NCBI GenBank assembly: GCA_029210265.1
Contig: JARGNP010000012.1
Coordinates: 1-64,000 of the forward strand
Length of the DNA stretch: 64,000 bases
Direction of reading: 5' to 3'
Origin: Legionellaceae bacterium
Lineage (GTDB): Bacteria > Pseudomonadota > Gammaproteobacteria > Legionellales > Legionellaceae
Shown: piece by piece, positions 54,861-64,000 of the stretch
How positions within the stretch are numbered: position 1 is the first letter of the stretch
Layout: each line of letters begins with the position of its first letter
The notes under the pieces: model-generated
What the model saw: the letters and a program-made list of their open reading frames with translations, nothing else
Databases searched by the model: none
Told to the model about the DNA's origin: nothing
Made by a program: the position numbers and the translations under genes

Positions 54861-56273
54861 TTAGATCGTGTCAAACTTACGTTTATGACCTGATTGATTA
54901 GGTTCGGGATAGGTGGCATCCATGTACACTTGCATCTTATCTAAAATGGTAGGTTCAGCGCGATTAAACCATGAAAACCACCCGTTATGTTGTGGGGTAT
55001 AGAATAGCATATACAGTGGGTGAATACGTGTGTTATTAAACGCTTGGCGAGAATCTAAGATAGCTTTGAGTAATGCTTTGTGTGCTTCGGGCGATAACTC
55101 CAAAGATGCTGGATCTTGTAATCTGTCCCAGAATTCATCACGGTAGGTTGTTAATGCAGTTAAGATAGTGTCGTTGCGTCTTATATCAAAGCGTGAAGCA
55201 TCAGGATTTTCTATGAGTTGATTTAATAAAAACTGTCTCACCGTAGCATGAGATAATAATGCCCTGACAACATAAACATGGCCACGTTCCACTGCGATTG
55301 ATAGGGGTGTTCCACCAGTAGAACCAACTTGATTAGGAGCAATCCGGGTATTCGCCAATAAGGCGTCTACAATAGACAGATGACCTTCGTAAGCAGCGAT
55401 GTGTAGTGGTGTTTCGCCAACCGTCGAAGCTTGATTGGGATTAATCCGCTCATCAGCTAATAAGGCGTTCACAATGGGGGAGTGGCCATATTTTGTTGCG
55501 ATTAATAGGGGTGTTGTACCACTAACGGCGACTTGATTGGGGTTAACTCGCTCATTAGCTAATAAGGTATTCACAACATCAACACGACCCCGTGAAGCTG
55601 CGATTAATAGGGGTGTTATACCACAAGATCCGGCTTGATTAGGGTTAACTCGCTCATTATCTAATAAGGTATTCACAACATCAAGACGATCATGTAACGT
55701 TGCGATTGATAGGGGTGTTATACCAGACGAATCGGCTTGATTAGGATCAACGGCGTCAAGTATTAATAATTGACGGACAAGATCGATCGAACCGGTATGA
55801 GCCGCTAGATAGAGTGATGTTTGCCCCTTTGTATTGACATAATAAGGATTATCTTGTGGTAAAGGTGCCATATTTGCCCTGGGTATTAGATTGTTTGTAG
55901 GAGGGGCAATGAGTGCTTGCATGCCCTCTAGATCATGGATGCCATGAATATTAAGCTCAGGATAGCGGTGAGTTAGTCGTGTATAGAACCTGGCTATTTG
56001 TTGCTTTTCTTCGATGCTGAGTGGAGTCACCTCATCGATGATAGCATCGTTCAATATTTTTACTTGACGATTATAAATTAAGGTTGTAATGGCCTGTTTG
56101 GCTACAGGGTCAAGTATCGCATTGGGAGTTGGTCCATCTTCTTCTTCTTTTTCTTCTTCTTGTAGCATATGTTGAGCTATATTTACAAAATCATACGTTT
56201 GGCCTCTGTTGGTTATCACAGGAACACGGGGGGCCATTAAAGAAATAGGGCATTCAACTTGAGAAGCAGGCAT
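54861..56273 (-). CDS. U-box-like plus ankyrin-repeat protein
   Basis: A protein of about 470 residues. Residues 8-75 look like a U-box: CPISLMAPRVPVITNRGQTYDF, a Glu-rich loop, then DPVAKQAITTLIYNRQVK. At about 150-360 there are six ankyrin repeats of 33-34 residues with nearly the same text (GTTPLLIAT, GETPLHIAA, GGTPLSIAV, each ending NPNQ-like). The C-terminus is GHKRKFDTI. This is the layout of a substrate-binding E3 ligase. ATG 56273 has GGAA 8 nt upstream; an in-frame ATG at 56333 adds a hydrophobic stretch and is the alternative. Confidence 0.72.
   Translation of the reverse strand: MPASQVECPISLMAPRVPVITNRGQTYDFVNIAQHMLQEEEKEEEDGPTPNAILDPVAKQAITTLIYNRQVKILNDAIIDEVTPLSIEEKQQIARFYTRLTHRYPELNIHGIHDLEGMQALIAPPTNNLIPRANMAPLPQDNPYYVNTKGQTSLYLAAHTGSIDLVRQLLILDAVDPNQADSSGITPLSIATLHDRLDVVNTLLDNERVNPNQAGSCGITPLLIAASRGRVDVVNTLLANERVNPNQVAVSGTTPLLIATKYGHSPIVNALLADERINPNQASTVGETPLHIAAYEGHLSIVDALLANTRIAPNQVGSTGGTPLSIAVERGHVYVVRALLSHATVRQFLLNQLIENPDASRFDIRRNDTILTALTTYRDEFWDRLQDPASLELSPEAHKALLKAILDSRQAFNNTRIHPLYMLFYTPQHNGWFSWFNRAEPTILDKMQVYMDATYPEPNQSGHKRKFDTI
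55270..55840 (-). repeat. tandem DNA repeats encoding ankyrin units
   Basis: Within the 54861 gene about six units of roughly 100 bp (33-34 codons) repeat with high DNA similarity (for example GGGTTAACTCGCTCATTAGC near 55540 and near 55640), implying recent duplication or conversion and scope for unit-number change. Confidence 0.7.
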
Positions 56274-56700
56274 GGTTGTATTTCCGATAACCCATTTTAA
56301 TATAGATAGTAAGTATGATAGGGCTATTGCCATCTCATGTCGAGTTAAATTTAGTCTTTGTGCTCTTTATTAACCTTTCTCTGGGCGTGGAGTTATAACT
56401 AAATCTTGTAATATGACACCAACGTTTAATCCACAATATCTGTGGGTAAAGATGTGAATAGGTCGTTAGTAGCCAGGTTTTATGCGGCCTTAGCCTGTGT
56501 TTTAATCTTGATCCACCTGGGAAAAACAAAATGCGTATTGCTTGAAATCCGAGAGAAATGCTTTGAGAAAATCAAATATCGCGTTTATTTATACGTTTGT
56601 TAAGAACTTTGGACGCTTGGACAAATTTAGGATTTGGGAAGCCGGTGTGGCGCATGCTATGATGGTTCTTTTTATCCAAAGTATGCAAACGGAGTAAGCC
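56274..56700. other. intergenic gap upstream of icd
   Basis: The gap of about 370-430 nt between the U-box/ankyrin gene and icd has only an unsupported short frame. Near its right end an extended -10 TGC-TATGAT (TATGAT at 56658-56663) with TTGGGA (56634-56639, 18-nt spacer) may be the icd promoter. Nothing else recognisable is seen. Confidence 0.4.
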
Positions 56701-57957
56701 ATGTTTGAGAAAATCCAAGTGCCTGACGCAGGTGCGTCGATTACAGTTCATGCCGATGGGTCGTTAAATATTCCAAATAATCCTATTATTCCATATATCG
56801 AAGGGGATGGTATTGGTATTGATGTAACACCGGCCATGTTAAACGTTGTTGATGCAGCCGTGGCTAAAGCTTACGGTGATGAAAAACGTATTGCATGGAT
56901 GGAAATTTTTGCAGGCGAGAAAGCAACAAAGCATTATGGTTCAGATGACTGGTTACCTAAAGAAACGTTAGAGGCGATTAAAGCATTTGTTGTTTCAATC
57001 AAAGGGCCTTTGACCACACCGGTCGGTGGTGGTATTCGTTCGTTAAACGTTGCGATTCGTCAACAACTTGATTTGTATACTTGCTTGCGGCCCGTACGTT
57101 ATTTTGAAGGTACACCGAGCCCATTACGCGAACCATGGAAAACCAATATGGTGATTTTTCGTGAAAATTCAGAAGATATTTATGCGGGTATTGAATATCA
57201 AGCCGATACGGCAGAAGCAAAACAAGTGATTGATTTTTTACAAAATACCATGGGTGCTACGAAAATTCGTTTTCCTGAACATTGCGGTATTGGCATTAAG
57301 CCTGTGTCACAAGAAGGCACAACACGTTTGGTTAAAGCGGCGATTCAATATGCTGTGGATCAAGATCGTGATTCTGTGACGTTGGTTCATAAAGGTAATA
57401 TTATGAAGTTTACCGAAGGTGCTTTTAAAGACTGGGGGTACGAAGTTGCACGTGAGCACTTTGGTGCAGAGTTGTATGAAGGTGGGCCGTGGATGTCGTT
57501 TAAGAATCCTAAAACAGGTCGAGAAATTATTATTAAAGATGTGATTGCTGATGCATTTTTACAACAAATTCTATTGCGACCTGAAGATTATGATGTGATT
57601 GCAACGTTGAATCTAAACGGTGATTACATTTCTGACGCACTTGCGGCGCAGGTTGGTGGTATCGGTATCGCGCCGGGTGCAAACTTAGGTGATGGTGTGG
57701 CCGTGTTTGAGGCAACACACGGAACGGCGCCTAAATATGCAGGTCAAGATAAAGTGAATCCTGGTTCGCTTATCTTATCAGCGGAAATGATGTTACGTCA
57801 TTTAGGTTGGCATGAGGCGGCAGATTTGATCATCCAAGGTATGGAGCATGCGATTAAAGCCAAAACAGTAACTTATGATTTAGAGCGTTTAATGCCTGAT
57901 GCAACACGTTTAAGCTGTTCTGAATTTGCAGATGCCATGATTCAATATATGAATTAA
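56701..57957 (+). CDS. icd: NADP-dependent isocitrate dehydrogenase
   Basis: A 418-residue TCA-cycle enzyme converting isocitrate to 2-oxoglutarate. It has [16 protein letters not shown], the substrate motif [20 protein letters not shown], and the nucleotide-binding region [19 protein letters not shown] lies 7 nt before ATG. The stop codon is the first of a tandem repeat that follows. Confidence 0.97.
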   Translation: MFEKIQVPDAGASITVHADGSLNIPNNPIIPYIEGDGIGIDVTPAMLNVVDAAVAKAYGDEKRIAWMEIFAGEKATKHYGSDDWLPKETLEAIKAFVVSIKGPLTTPVGGGIRSLNVAIRQQLDLYTCLRPVRYFEGTPSPLREPWKTNMVIFRENSEDIYAGIEYQADTAEAKQVIDFLQNTMGATKIRFPEHCGIGIKPVSQEGTTRLVKAAIQYAVDQDRDSVTLVHKGNIMKFTEGAFKDWGYEVAREHFGAELYEGGPWMSFKNPKTGREIIIKDVIADAFLQQILLRPEDYDVIATLNLNGDYISDALAAQVGGIGIAPGANLGDGVAVFEATHGTAPKYAGQDKVNPGSLILSAEMMLRHLGWHEAADLIIQGMEHAIKAKTVTYDLERLMPDATRLSCSEFADAMIQYMN

Positions 57958-58000
57958 TATGAATTAATATGAATTAATATGAATTAATATGAATTAATAA
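57951..58000 (+). repeat. 10-bp tandem repeat beginning at the icd stop codon
   Basis: Five copies of GAATTAATAT (last ends AA). The first supplies the last codon and TAA of icd. A 10-bp period puts TAA into all three frames, so slippage would not lengthen the protein. Confidence 0.85.
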
Positions 58001-58026
58001 AAAATTAATTTATTGATAAATTCGAG

Positions 58027-58064
58027 GGGATGAAGCGCGTATACTGGCTTCATCCCTTTTTTTT
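58027..58064 (+). terminator. intrinsic terminator of icd
   Basis: Perfect 10-bp stem GGGATGAAGC (58027-58036) / GCTTCATCCC (58047-58056), a 10-nt loop, then eight T. Confidence 0.95.
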
Positions 58065-58158
58065 GTGTTGTGTTTTTTTGGTTTATTATAAATAAGATCA
58101 TGGATTTACTGGCTAAATGACTTGGGAGATACTATAAAAATAGTAAGAGGAGTTTGCG

Positions 58159-58482
58159 ATGCCGAAGGAAATAACGACAGAACCTGTCGAGGAAGTCGTC
58201 GTAGAATCATCGGTTGTTTCGGCGCTTGAAACGCCCAAAAAATACAGCGTTGTTTTGTATAACGATGATTACACGCCGATGGGATTTGTGGTTGAGGTAT
58301 TAATAAGTTTTTTTTATTTAACCGAAGGGAATGCAACAGAAGTGATGTTGGAAGTACATAAAAAGGGACGTGCCGTTTGTGGTGTTTTTACACGTGATGT
58401 AGCCGAAACGATCGTTGGGTTGGTTAATGATTATGCACGGTTAAATCAGTATCCGTTGTTGTGTGTTTTGGAAGCTGACTAA
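58159..58482 (+). CDS. clpS: ClpS adaptor
   Basis: A 107-residue adaptor that hands N-degron substrates to ClpAP. The core has [15 protein letters not shown] and the histidine/acid pocket region [10 protein letters not shown]. An AGGAG site precedes ATG. clpA follows by 32 nt in the usual clpS-clpA order. Confidence 0.95.
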   Translation: MPKEITTEPVEEVVVESSVVSALETPKKYSVVLYNDDYTPMGFVVEVLISFFYLTEGNATEVMLEVHKKGRAVCGVFTRDVAETIVGLVNDYARLNQYPLLCVLEAD

Positions 58483-58514
58483 GCTGAAGCCATAGCCATA
58501 GAGGAGCAACGAAT

Positions 58515-60782
58515 ATGTTAAATAAAGAACTTGAGTTTACGCTAAATTTAGCCTTTAAAGAAGCCCGTGAAAAACGGCATGAGTTTATGACGGTTGAGCA
58601 TTTGCTTCTTTCTTTGTTGGATAATCCAGCTGCAGGCAATGTGTTGCAAGCTTGTGATACGGACATCGATATTCTACGACGCGATTTGATTGAGTTTATT
58701 GATGAAACAACACCAAAAATTCCAGAAATTGAACTGGAACGTGAAACCCAACCGACGCTTGGATTTCAACGCGTGCTTCAACGCGCTGTTTTTCATGTTC
58801 AGTCAGCCGGTAAAACCGAGGTTAGTGGTGCGAATGTATTAGCCGCTATTTTTAGTGAGCAAGAAAGTCAGGCTGTTTATTTTTTAAGACGCGAGAATAT
58901 CACGCGATTGGATGTGATTAATTATATTTCTCATGGTATTTCGAAACAACAACGAGAAAACTTAAACGATAATATGGGTGTGGGATTTGATGAAGAAATG
59001 ATGGGAGGAGATGCTCAAGAGTCGCCTCTAGAGAGTTATTGCTTGAATCTTAATAAACGTGCGCAAGCAGGGAAAATAGATCCCTTGATTGGCCGGGAAG
59101 AAGAGGTGCAACGCAGTATTCAAGTGCTCTGTCGTCGCAGAAAGAATAATCCTTTGCTGGTCGGCGAAGCCGGTGTGGGTAAAACGGCCATTGCAGAAGG
59201 TTTAGCGCGACGCATTGTGGACAAACAAGTGCCTGAAGTAATTGAGCATTGCATTGTATATGCGCTTGATTTAGGTGCATTACTTGCAGGTACTAAATAC
59301 CGAGGTGATTTTGAAAAACGCTTAAAATCTGTATTAAAGCAATTAAGCGAGCAAGATGGCGGTATTTTGTTTATTGATGAGATTCATACCATCATTGGGG
59401 CAGGTGCTGCATCAGGCGGTGTGATGGATGCGTCTAATTTAATTAAACCTTTGCTTGCGAATGGTGAACTCAAATGCATGGGTTCGACGACCTATCAAGA
59501 GTACCGAGGTATTTTTGAAAAAGACCGAGCACTTGCTCGACGCTTCCAAAAAATTGATGTCAAAGAACCGAGTGTAGATGAAACGTTTGATATTCTAAAA
59601 GGTCTCAAAAGTCGTCTTGAGGAACATCATGGCGTTAAGTTTTCTGTTCCTTCATTGCGACTCGCGGCTGAGCTGTCAGATAAGTATATTCATGACCGTT
59701 TCTTACCTGATAAAGCGATTGATGTGGTCGATGAAGCAGGGGCGTACCAGAATTTGTTGACGGTAGCTAAGCGCAAAAAAATTATCAGCGTGACCGAGAT
59801 TGAAGAGGTCGTTGCTAAAATCGCGCGAGTACCTGTGAAGACCGTGTCTGCACGCGATAAAGATGTACTTAAAAACTTAGAGCGTGATTTAAAACTGCTT
59901 GTCTATGGGCAAAACGAAGCAATCACTGCGCTTTCTTCAGCAATTAAGCTCGGACGCTCAGGGTTGCGGGCCGAAGAAAAACCGGTTGGAAGCTTTTTGT
60001 TTACGGGACCTACTGGGGTTGGTAAAACCGAAGTAACCCAGCAACTCGCCAAAGTATTAGGTATCGAACTGATACGTTTTGATATGTCAGAGTACATGGA
60101 AAAGCATACAGTATCTCGATTAATCGGTGCACCTCCAGGTTACGTAGGTTATGACCAAGGTGGCTTATTGACTGAAGAGGTACATAAGCATCCACATGCG
60201 GTTTTATTGCTGGATGAAATTGAAAAAGCACATCCTGATGTTTTTAATTTGTTACTGCAAATTATGGACCATGGAACACTGACGGATACCAATGGGCGTG
60301 AAGCAAGCTTTAAAAACATTGTTTTAGTCATGACCAGTAACGTGGGTGCTCAAGAGATTAGTCGGAACTCACTGGGCTTTTCAGAGCAAAATAACACGCT
60401 GGATGGTAGCGAGGTATTAAAACGACAGTTTACTCCTGAGTTCAGGAATCGCTTGGACGCCATTATTAACTTTACGAGCCTGGATACAAGCACCATAGGG
60501 CTTGTGGTTGATAAATTTATTATCGAGCTAGAAGAGCAGTTGAGTCAGAAAAATGTCTCGCTCACCGTGGATAAAGCAGCACGCACATGGCTGATTGAGC
60601 ATGGGTATGATAAGCATATGGGGGCACGTCCTATGGCACGTTTAATTCAAGATGAAATTAAACAACCCTTGGCTGAAGAACTACTGTTCGGTAAGTTGAC
60701 AAACGGTGGTCGTGCGAAGTTAACGCTTAAAGATAAAAAGTTGCATTGTGAAACGAATAGTTATCGTGAAGGGGTGTGTTAA
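58515..60782 (+). CDS. clpA: ATP-dependent Clp protease ATPase subunit
   Basis: A 755-residue AAA+ unfoldase of the ClpAP protease. A double-Clp N domain covers about 1-140. The first Walker A is GEAGVGKT (about 220), the second GPTGVGKT (about 497), with Walker B LLDEIEKAHPD. Length and N-domain fit ClpA and not ClpB, which has a middle coiled coil. Confidence 0.97.
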   Translation: MLNKELEFTLNLAFKEAREKRHEFMTVEHLLLSLLDNPAAGNVLQACDTDIDILRRDLIEFIDETTPKIPEIELERETQPTLGFQRVLQRAVFHVQSAGKTEVSGANVLAAIFSEQESQAVYFLRRENITRLDVINYISHGISKQQRENLNDNMGVGFDEEMMGGDAQESPLESYCLNLNKRAQAGKIDPLIGREEEVQRSIQVLCRRRKNNPLLVGEAGVGKTAIAEGLARRIVDKQVPEVIEHCIVYALDLGALLAGTKYRGDFEKRLKSVLKQLSEQDGGILFIDEIHTIIGAGAASGGVMDASNLIKPLLANGELKCMGSTTYQEYRGIFEKDRALARRFQKIDVKEPSVDETFDILKGLKSRLEEHHGVKFSVPSLRLAAELSDKYIHDRFLPDKAIDVVDEAGAYQNLLTVAKRKKIISVTEIEEVVAKIARVPVKTVSARDKDVLKNLERDLKLLVYGQNEAITALSSAIKLGRSGLRAEEKPVGSFLFTGPTGVGKTEVTQQLAKVLGIELIRFDMSEYMEKHTVSRLIGAPPGYVGYDQGGLLTEEVHKHPHAVLLLDEIEKAHPDVFNLLLQIMDHGTLTDTNGREASFKNIVLVMTSNVGAQEISRNSLGFSEQNNTLDGSEVLKRQFTPEFRNRLDAIINFTSLDTSTIGLVVDKFIIELEEQLSQKNVSLTVDKAARTWLIEHGYDKHMGARPMARLIQDEIKQPLAEELLFGKLTNGGRAKLTLKDKKLHCETNSYREGVC

Positions 60783-60807
60783 GCTGTACGTTTTATCGAT
60801 GTTATAT

Positions 60808-60838
60808 AAAAAACCCCGCTTGATGCGGGGTTTTTTTT
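60808..60838. terminator. intrinsic terminator between convergent clpA and 60850 gene
   Basis: Stem AAAAAACCCCGC/GCGGGGTTTTTT with loop TTGAT, a T-run on one side and an A-run on the other, so it can end transcription from both directions. Confidence 0.93.
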
Positions 60839-60849
60839 AGATTTAAAGT

Positions 60850-61626
60850 TTAGGCACTAGGTACATGCGCATCATTCAGCTCAATACCTGTCTCGTCCGA
60901 ATCATTTATTGAGAAAATCCCCGTGTTTATTAAAGCACGAGCATTCGATCTTAATTTGTAGTTGTTCGCAGACAATGATAGCTCTGCTGTGCAATGTTCG
61001 ATACCAAATGCTGCGACAAAAAGGGTTGCATAAGTCGCGGCATACGCAGCTCCCATGGTAAGGAACAAGCCCGGTTGTACGCATAAGGCATAGGCTGCCG
61101 TCGCTACTGCAGCACCTATGAGCCCAAGTCCTATCTCCTCATTTGAAGTTCTATCCGCGAAGGCAATCAACACGCAGGGAAGAAGCGTTAAGATGGCCAC
61201 CGGTAAGTTCGTCATGGCCAGTGATACAGCTCCTGCGGTGGCAATAATCGCGATGGATGCGAGTACTGCAATTCCTGTACCGTAGAGCAGTATGTTCATG
61301 AGATCGCTTTGATTTAATAATAGCTCTAGTTGTATGCCATTGGCGGTTTTGTCTTCTTCGAAAACTTCAGGATCAAGGTGGCGGTCAAGACGTGCAAGTA
61401 ACTCTGCCATGTATATTGAATCGCTATTTTCAGAAGAGTTCATACCGCGAAGCATAGAGCTATATGCTGGAGGTATCTCCATGCTTGCATCCAAAAATCT
61501 TTCACGGATTGCGTCTGTGTACTTTTCTATTTCATCGCTAGGGAGTTGATCTGAAGGTAATTGGTGCAAGTTTAATTTAGTAGTAAAATTAAGGAGTTCT
61601 TTGTAATCTTTAGGTAGATGTGACAT
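60850..61626 (-). CDS. unknown protein with hydrophobic C-terminal half
   Basis: A protein of about 258 residues. A soluble N-terminal 110 residues with helix-forming, acidic stretches is followed by about four hydrophobic segments (from VLASIAIIATAGAVSLAM, about 124, to YAATYATLFVAAFG, about 212) and a polar tail. No family recognised. ATG 61626 is the first ATG; the longer frame would use TTG. Layout is like the U-box protein at 50536 without the U-box. Confidence 0.6.
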   Translation of the reverse strand: MSHLPKDYKELLNFTTKLNLHQLPSDQLPSDEIEKYTDAIRERFLDASMEIPPAYSSMLRGMNSSENSDSIYMAELLARLDRHLDPEVFEEDKTANGIQLELLLNQSDLMNILLYGTGIAVLASIAIIATAGAVSLAMTNLPVAILTLLPCVLIAFADRTSNEEIGLGLIGAAVATAAYALCVQPGLFLTMGAAYAATYATLFVAAFGIEHCTAELSLSANNYKLRSNARALINTGIFSINDSDETGIELNDAHVPSA

Positions 61627-61700
61627 ATGATGAACCAAACAGCTTGTGTTGGTTGGTAATTATACTATTGATTGATAATATGTCAATCCTCGAGCATTGT

Positions 61701-64000
61701 TCAGACCATGGCATATTCATGCTCGTCATATTCAAGCGATGAGGCGTTAATTTTATCGACCGAAAGCTCCCATTGTTGAGCTTGGCATACCGTCATAAGC
61801 TCTTTTATCAACTCATCATCGGTTAGACAATCTAAATCTAATTTTTTATTCTTAAAAAGCAGGCGATTAAATGGAAACATTCGATTATATGTTGGGTTTT
61901 TAATCGCGTTTAATATTGGCGCCATTGCACGCGTGCGGCCCCATTCTGCTTGAAATAATCCTAACGGTGTTTCCCGATAACTACCTATCACACGTACTAA
62001 ATTTAAAAAATAAAAAGTAAGTTCTTCATCATTCAATGGTGACTTCGTGGATACTTCTTGGATTAATTGATCTAATAATTTACCTTTGATTCCGCCAAAG
62101 CTCAACGAGGGCAAATAGCTTGTTTTATATTCGTATCGACTTAATGAAGACATCTGGTCAAGGCACTGATCCATCCAAAGTTGTAAGGCTATCGTTTGCA
62201 CTTCATTTTTTTTTTGTGGTGACTGTGTTTTCTGATAGAGGGTTAAATGTTGATGGGACATATGAGATACATCATGATGCTCATCATGCATACATCTCAT
62301 GCTTGAATGGCTTTGAGCTGTGTGATGGATTGAATTATCAAGCGTTGAGGTATTTGAATTATCGGAATCATATTTCTCTTCATCGTGCTCATGTGCATAC
62401 TCATGGCTTTGTAATAGCTCTGGATGTACACTTGACTGCTGTCTATGAAATGACAAATTTGAAGCGCGTGGCGGGGTATGAACAAAACCAGCATCATTTT
62501 CTAAGGTCTGTACGCCTACATCATAATGTTTTGCTTTGATGGGGTGCATTAGAGCCGACATCACGCGACGTGTGGTGGATTTTTTGGCCATTTTTCCGGT
62601 GAAGCATGTTTCGCGTGTCTCATAATGTCGCTGATGCCCTCCAAGTGCCTCATCATTCATCGATAATAAAGCTGTGATATTCGGTTTTTTATCGTCAGGA
62701 AAAAGCGTCGTATAACTATGCTCTATATAACGTATCAGTGTAGCAAGAGATTTTTTTTCTTCATTCATGAAGTTAGGATTATCTATAATCGATGTCAGGG
62801 TATTGGCTGCTGCATCCACTGCTTGCAAACTACCTTCCATTTCTTCCATCATATTACTAAAAAGGCTTTGCATTTGCGGGCTAACACCTTCATCACTTGA
62901 AATGCTTTCGCCTGCACGTGAAAGTTTTTGATTAAATGTTCTAAACGCTTCTTTCATGTTACGAAGGTAGAGAAGAAAACAATGTTTAAACGCTTCTTCT
63001 TGTAAAACAATGGGATCTAAATCACGTACTGCAGCAATGGCATCTAAAATTTTCACTATTTCGATTAATTGATCGGCTTCCAATGGAAGTCTATGAATTT
63101 GACGCATAAATGCTTTAGCGGATTCTTGCATATCTTTGGTAAAAAGTTCTACACGCCAAGAAAAATAAGCGTCTTCCATGTCTTCGGCTTGCCTTGCTTG
63201 AAAATTAATGGCTTCAATTTGTTGTCTACCGGTTCGTTGAATATTGAATGTTGAATTGAGATGCGCGCTCATATTTAATGTTGAGCGCGAGGTCATGTCA
63301 GATCGCTCACTAAAGCGAGCATTTTCCTCGAAGCTATCATAAAAAGGCGAGCTAAATTCAGCGTCAGAGCTTGATTTGGAGAACCCATGTTGCTCATTTT
63401 TTGCGAGTTGGTAGCTGTTGCCTGTATCGACATCTGTTCGAAGTGCTGCCATCAGTAATGTAAAAAATGGCACTAAACGTCGCCCGGTGATACGAGCTGA
63501 GGGTGCATTTTGATAGAGTGGATTGGATTGATCTTGGCGTGCAATGGGTTTAATAAAACGAAGCTCCAATGTTTCTAGACCTTCAGTAAATTTATTCCAG
63601 CTGGGTTCACCACTCGTTTTGGTTTTTTCTTTTAGAGCAGCAATCAAAGCTGTACGATCAGCATAAGGTAGGTGCGTAAAAATAATCAGAATATCAATCA
63701 GTGTTGTGACGTTATAGTTCAGGTAGGGAATATCTGGAAATTTTTTAACATACGGCTGAAATACATCAACAATGGCATTATTGCTTTGAAGAACCAAAGT
63801 CAATTCATCAAAGCACGATGAGAGACGATCAGCTGCGCGCTCGTCAGGTACCATCATCTTAGCTTCTTTACTATCGCGTTGATACAATAACTTAAACAGC
63901 GAGGTGTTTAAGGTCCCAAGTACACGATGTGATGTGTTGGTTAAATCAGCAATATTGATGGTATTGACTTGGTCATATCGATACGCCAAACGTAAATTTT
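61701..64000 (-). CDS. large unknown protein, 5' end beyond the window
   Basis: At least 762 residues, open to the window edge. The only start in view is TTG 63989, while the frame stays open to 63998 and no ATG appears before residue about 45, so the true start probably lies outside. Mostly helical and polar; a His/Ser-rich stretch (about 545-600) is low-complexity. No membrane segment, signal or known motif seen. The C-terminus (SSLEYDEHEYAMV) is acidic, like Dot/Icm-type secretion signals, but that is suggestive only. Confidence 0.6.
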   Translation of the reverse strand, partial: NLRLAYRYDQVNTINIADLTNTSHRVLGTLNTSLFKLLYQRDSKEAKMMVPDERAADRLSSCFDELTLVLQSNNAIVDVFQPYVKKFPDIPYLNYNVTTLIDILIIFTHLPYADRTALIAALKEKTKTSGEPSWNKFTEGLETLELRFIKPIARQDQSNPLYQNAPSARITGRRLVPFFTLLMAALRTDVDTGNSYQLAKNEQHGFSKSSSDAEFSSPFYDSFEENARFSERSDMTSRSTLNMSAHLNSTFNIQRTGRQQIEAINFQARQAEDMEDAYFSWRVELFTKDMQESAKAFMRQIHRLPLEADQLIEIVKILDAIAAVRDLDPIVLQEEAFKHCFLLYLRNMKEAFRTFNQKLSRAGESISSDEGVSPQMQSLFSNMMEEMEGSLQAVDAAANTLTSIIDNPNFMNEEKKSLATLIRYIEHSYTTLFPDDKKPNITALLSMNDEALGGHQRHYETRETCFTGKMAKKSTTRRVMSALMHPIKAKHYDVGVQTLENDAGFVHTPPRASNLSFHRQQSSVHPELLQSHEYAHEHDEEKYDSDNSNTSTLDNSIHHTAQSHSSMRCMHDEHHDVSHMSHQHLTLYQKTQSPQKKNEVQTIALQLWMDQCLDQMSSLSRYEYKTSYLPSLSFGGIKGKLLDQLIQEVSTKSPLNDEELTFYFLNLVRVIGSYRETPLGLFQAEWGRTRAMAPILNAIKNPTYNRMFPFNRLLFKNKKLDLDCLTDDELIKELMTVCQAQQWELSVDKINASSLEYDEHEYAMV

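Noticed and set aside
62120-62539. 139-residue open frame on the plus strand
   Set aside because: It is antisense to the large 61701 gene and covers its His/Ser-rich stretch; composition is typical of a shadow frame.

Overview
The window looks like chromosome from a low-GC (roughly 40%) gammaproteobacterium of the Legionellales/Coxiellaceae type with an intracellular or host-associated life. This is inferred from two things. The housekeeping genes are gammaproteobacterial (long-form QueF, DnaE, RluD, MiaB, SdhE-YgfX, ClpS-ClpA, PotABCD, the HipBA and HepT/MntA pairs). Scattered among them are genes with eukaryote-like parts: ankyrin repeats, a degenerate protein-kinase fold, two U-box-like modules, and short nuclear-localisation-like basic motifs. 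No phage, insertion sequence, rRNA operon or CRISPR array was seen.

Layout. 1-570 is a frameshifted hipA remnant. 654-6134 is a compact co-directional cluster: HprK-related kinase, sulfotransferase, PqqD-like carrier/chaperone, ABC exporter and a fused ATP sulfurylase-APS kinase. It is the best candidate here for an undescribed system, because it couples a PAPS supply, a PAPS-using enzyme, a peptide-binding PqqD fold, an HprK-type kinase and an exporter. 6178-6958 is a HEPN/MNT (HepT/MntA-type) pair, followed by dnaE and a MerA/Lpd-like flavoprotein. 12056-17470 holds a secreted protein with a duplicated cysteine module, a small Lys/Ala-rich protein, queF behind an 11-bp-period repeat, and a run of effector-like genes (ankyrin, kinase-like, GT-B-like). 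17506-19643 is htrA/pgeF. 19731-24844 has further effector-like genes and an MFS transporter. 24836-27876 is lipase-rluD-miaB. 28152-31263 is rpsB-tsf-pyrH-frr.

31264-32826 carries a Lcl/DUF1566-like secreted protein between REP-like palindromes and a strongly structured non-coding element. Then come ylqF, a protein with an HNH-like DHDHIPS motif behind a palindromic operator, tRNA-Arg(CCT), a TauE/SafE permease, htpG, a SWIM/SNF2 helicase, coaE and potABCD. 45240-47929 is sdhE-ygfX-trmL and an intact hipBA. Two tandem secreted paralogues and ccmAB without ccmC-H follow. 50536-56333 is a second effector-like block (U-box plus membrane segments, dus, two unknown proteins, U-box plus ankyrin). 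The window ends with icd, clpS-clpA and two unknown proteins, the last running off the edge.

Many starts were moved downstream of the longest open frame because a Shine-Dalgarno site, a 4-nt overlap or a promoter inside the longer frame argued for it. Family names come from recognised motifs and not from database searches; functions of effector-like genes are inference.
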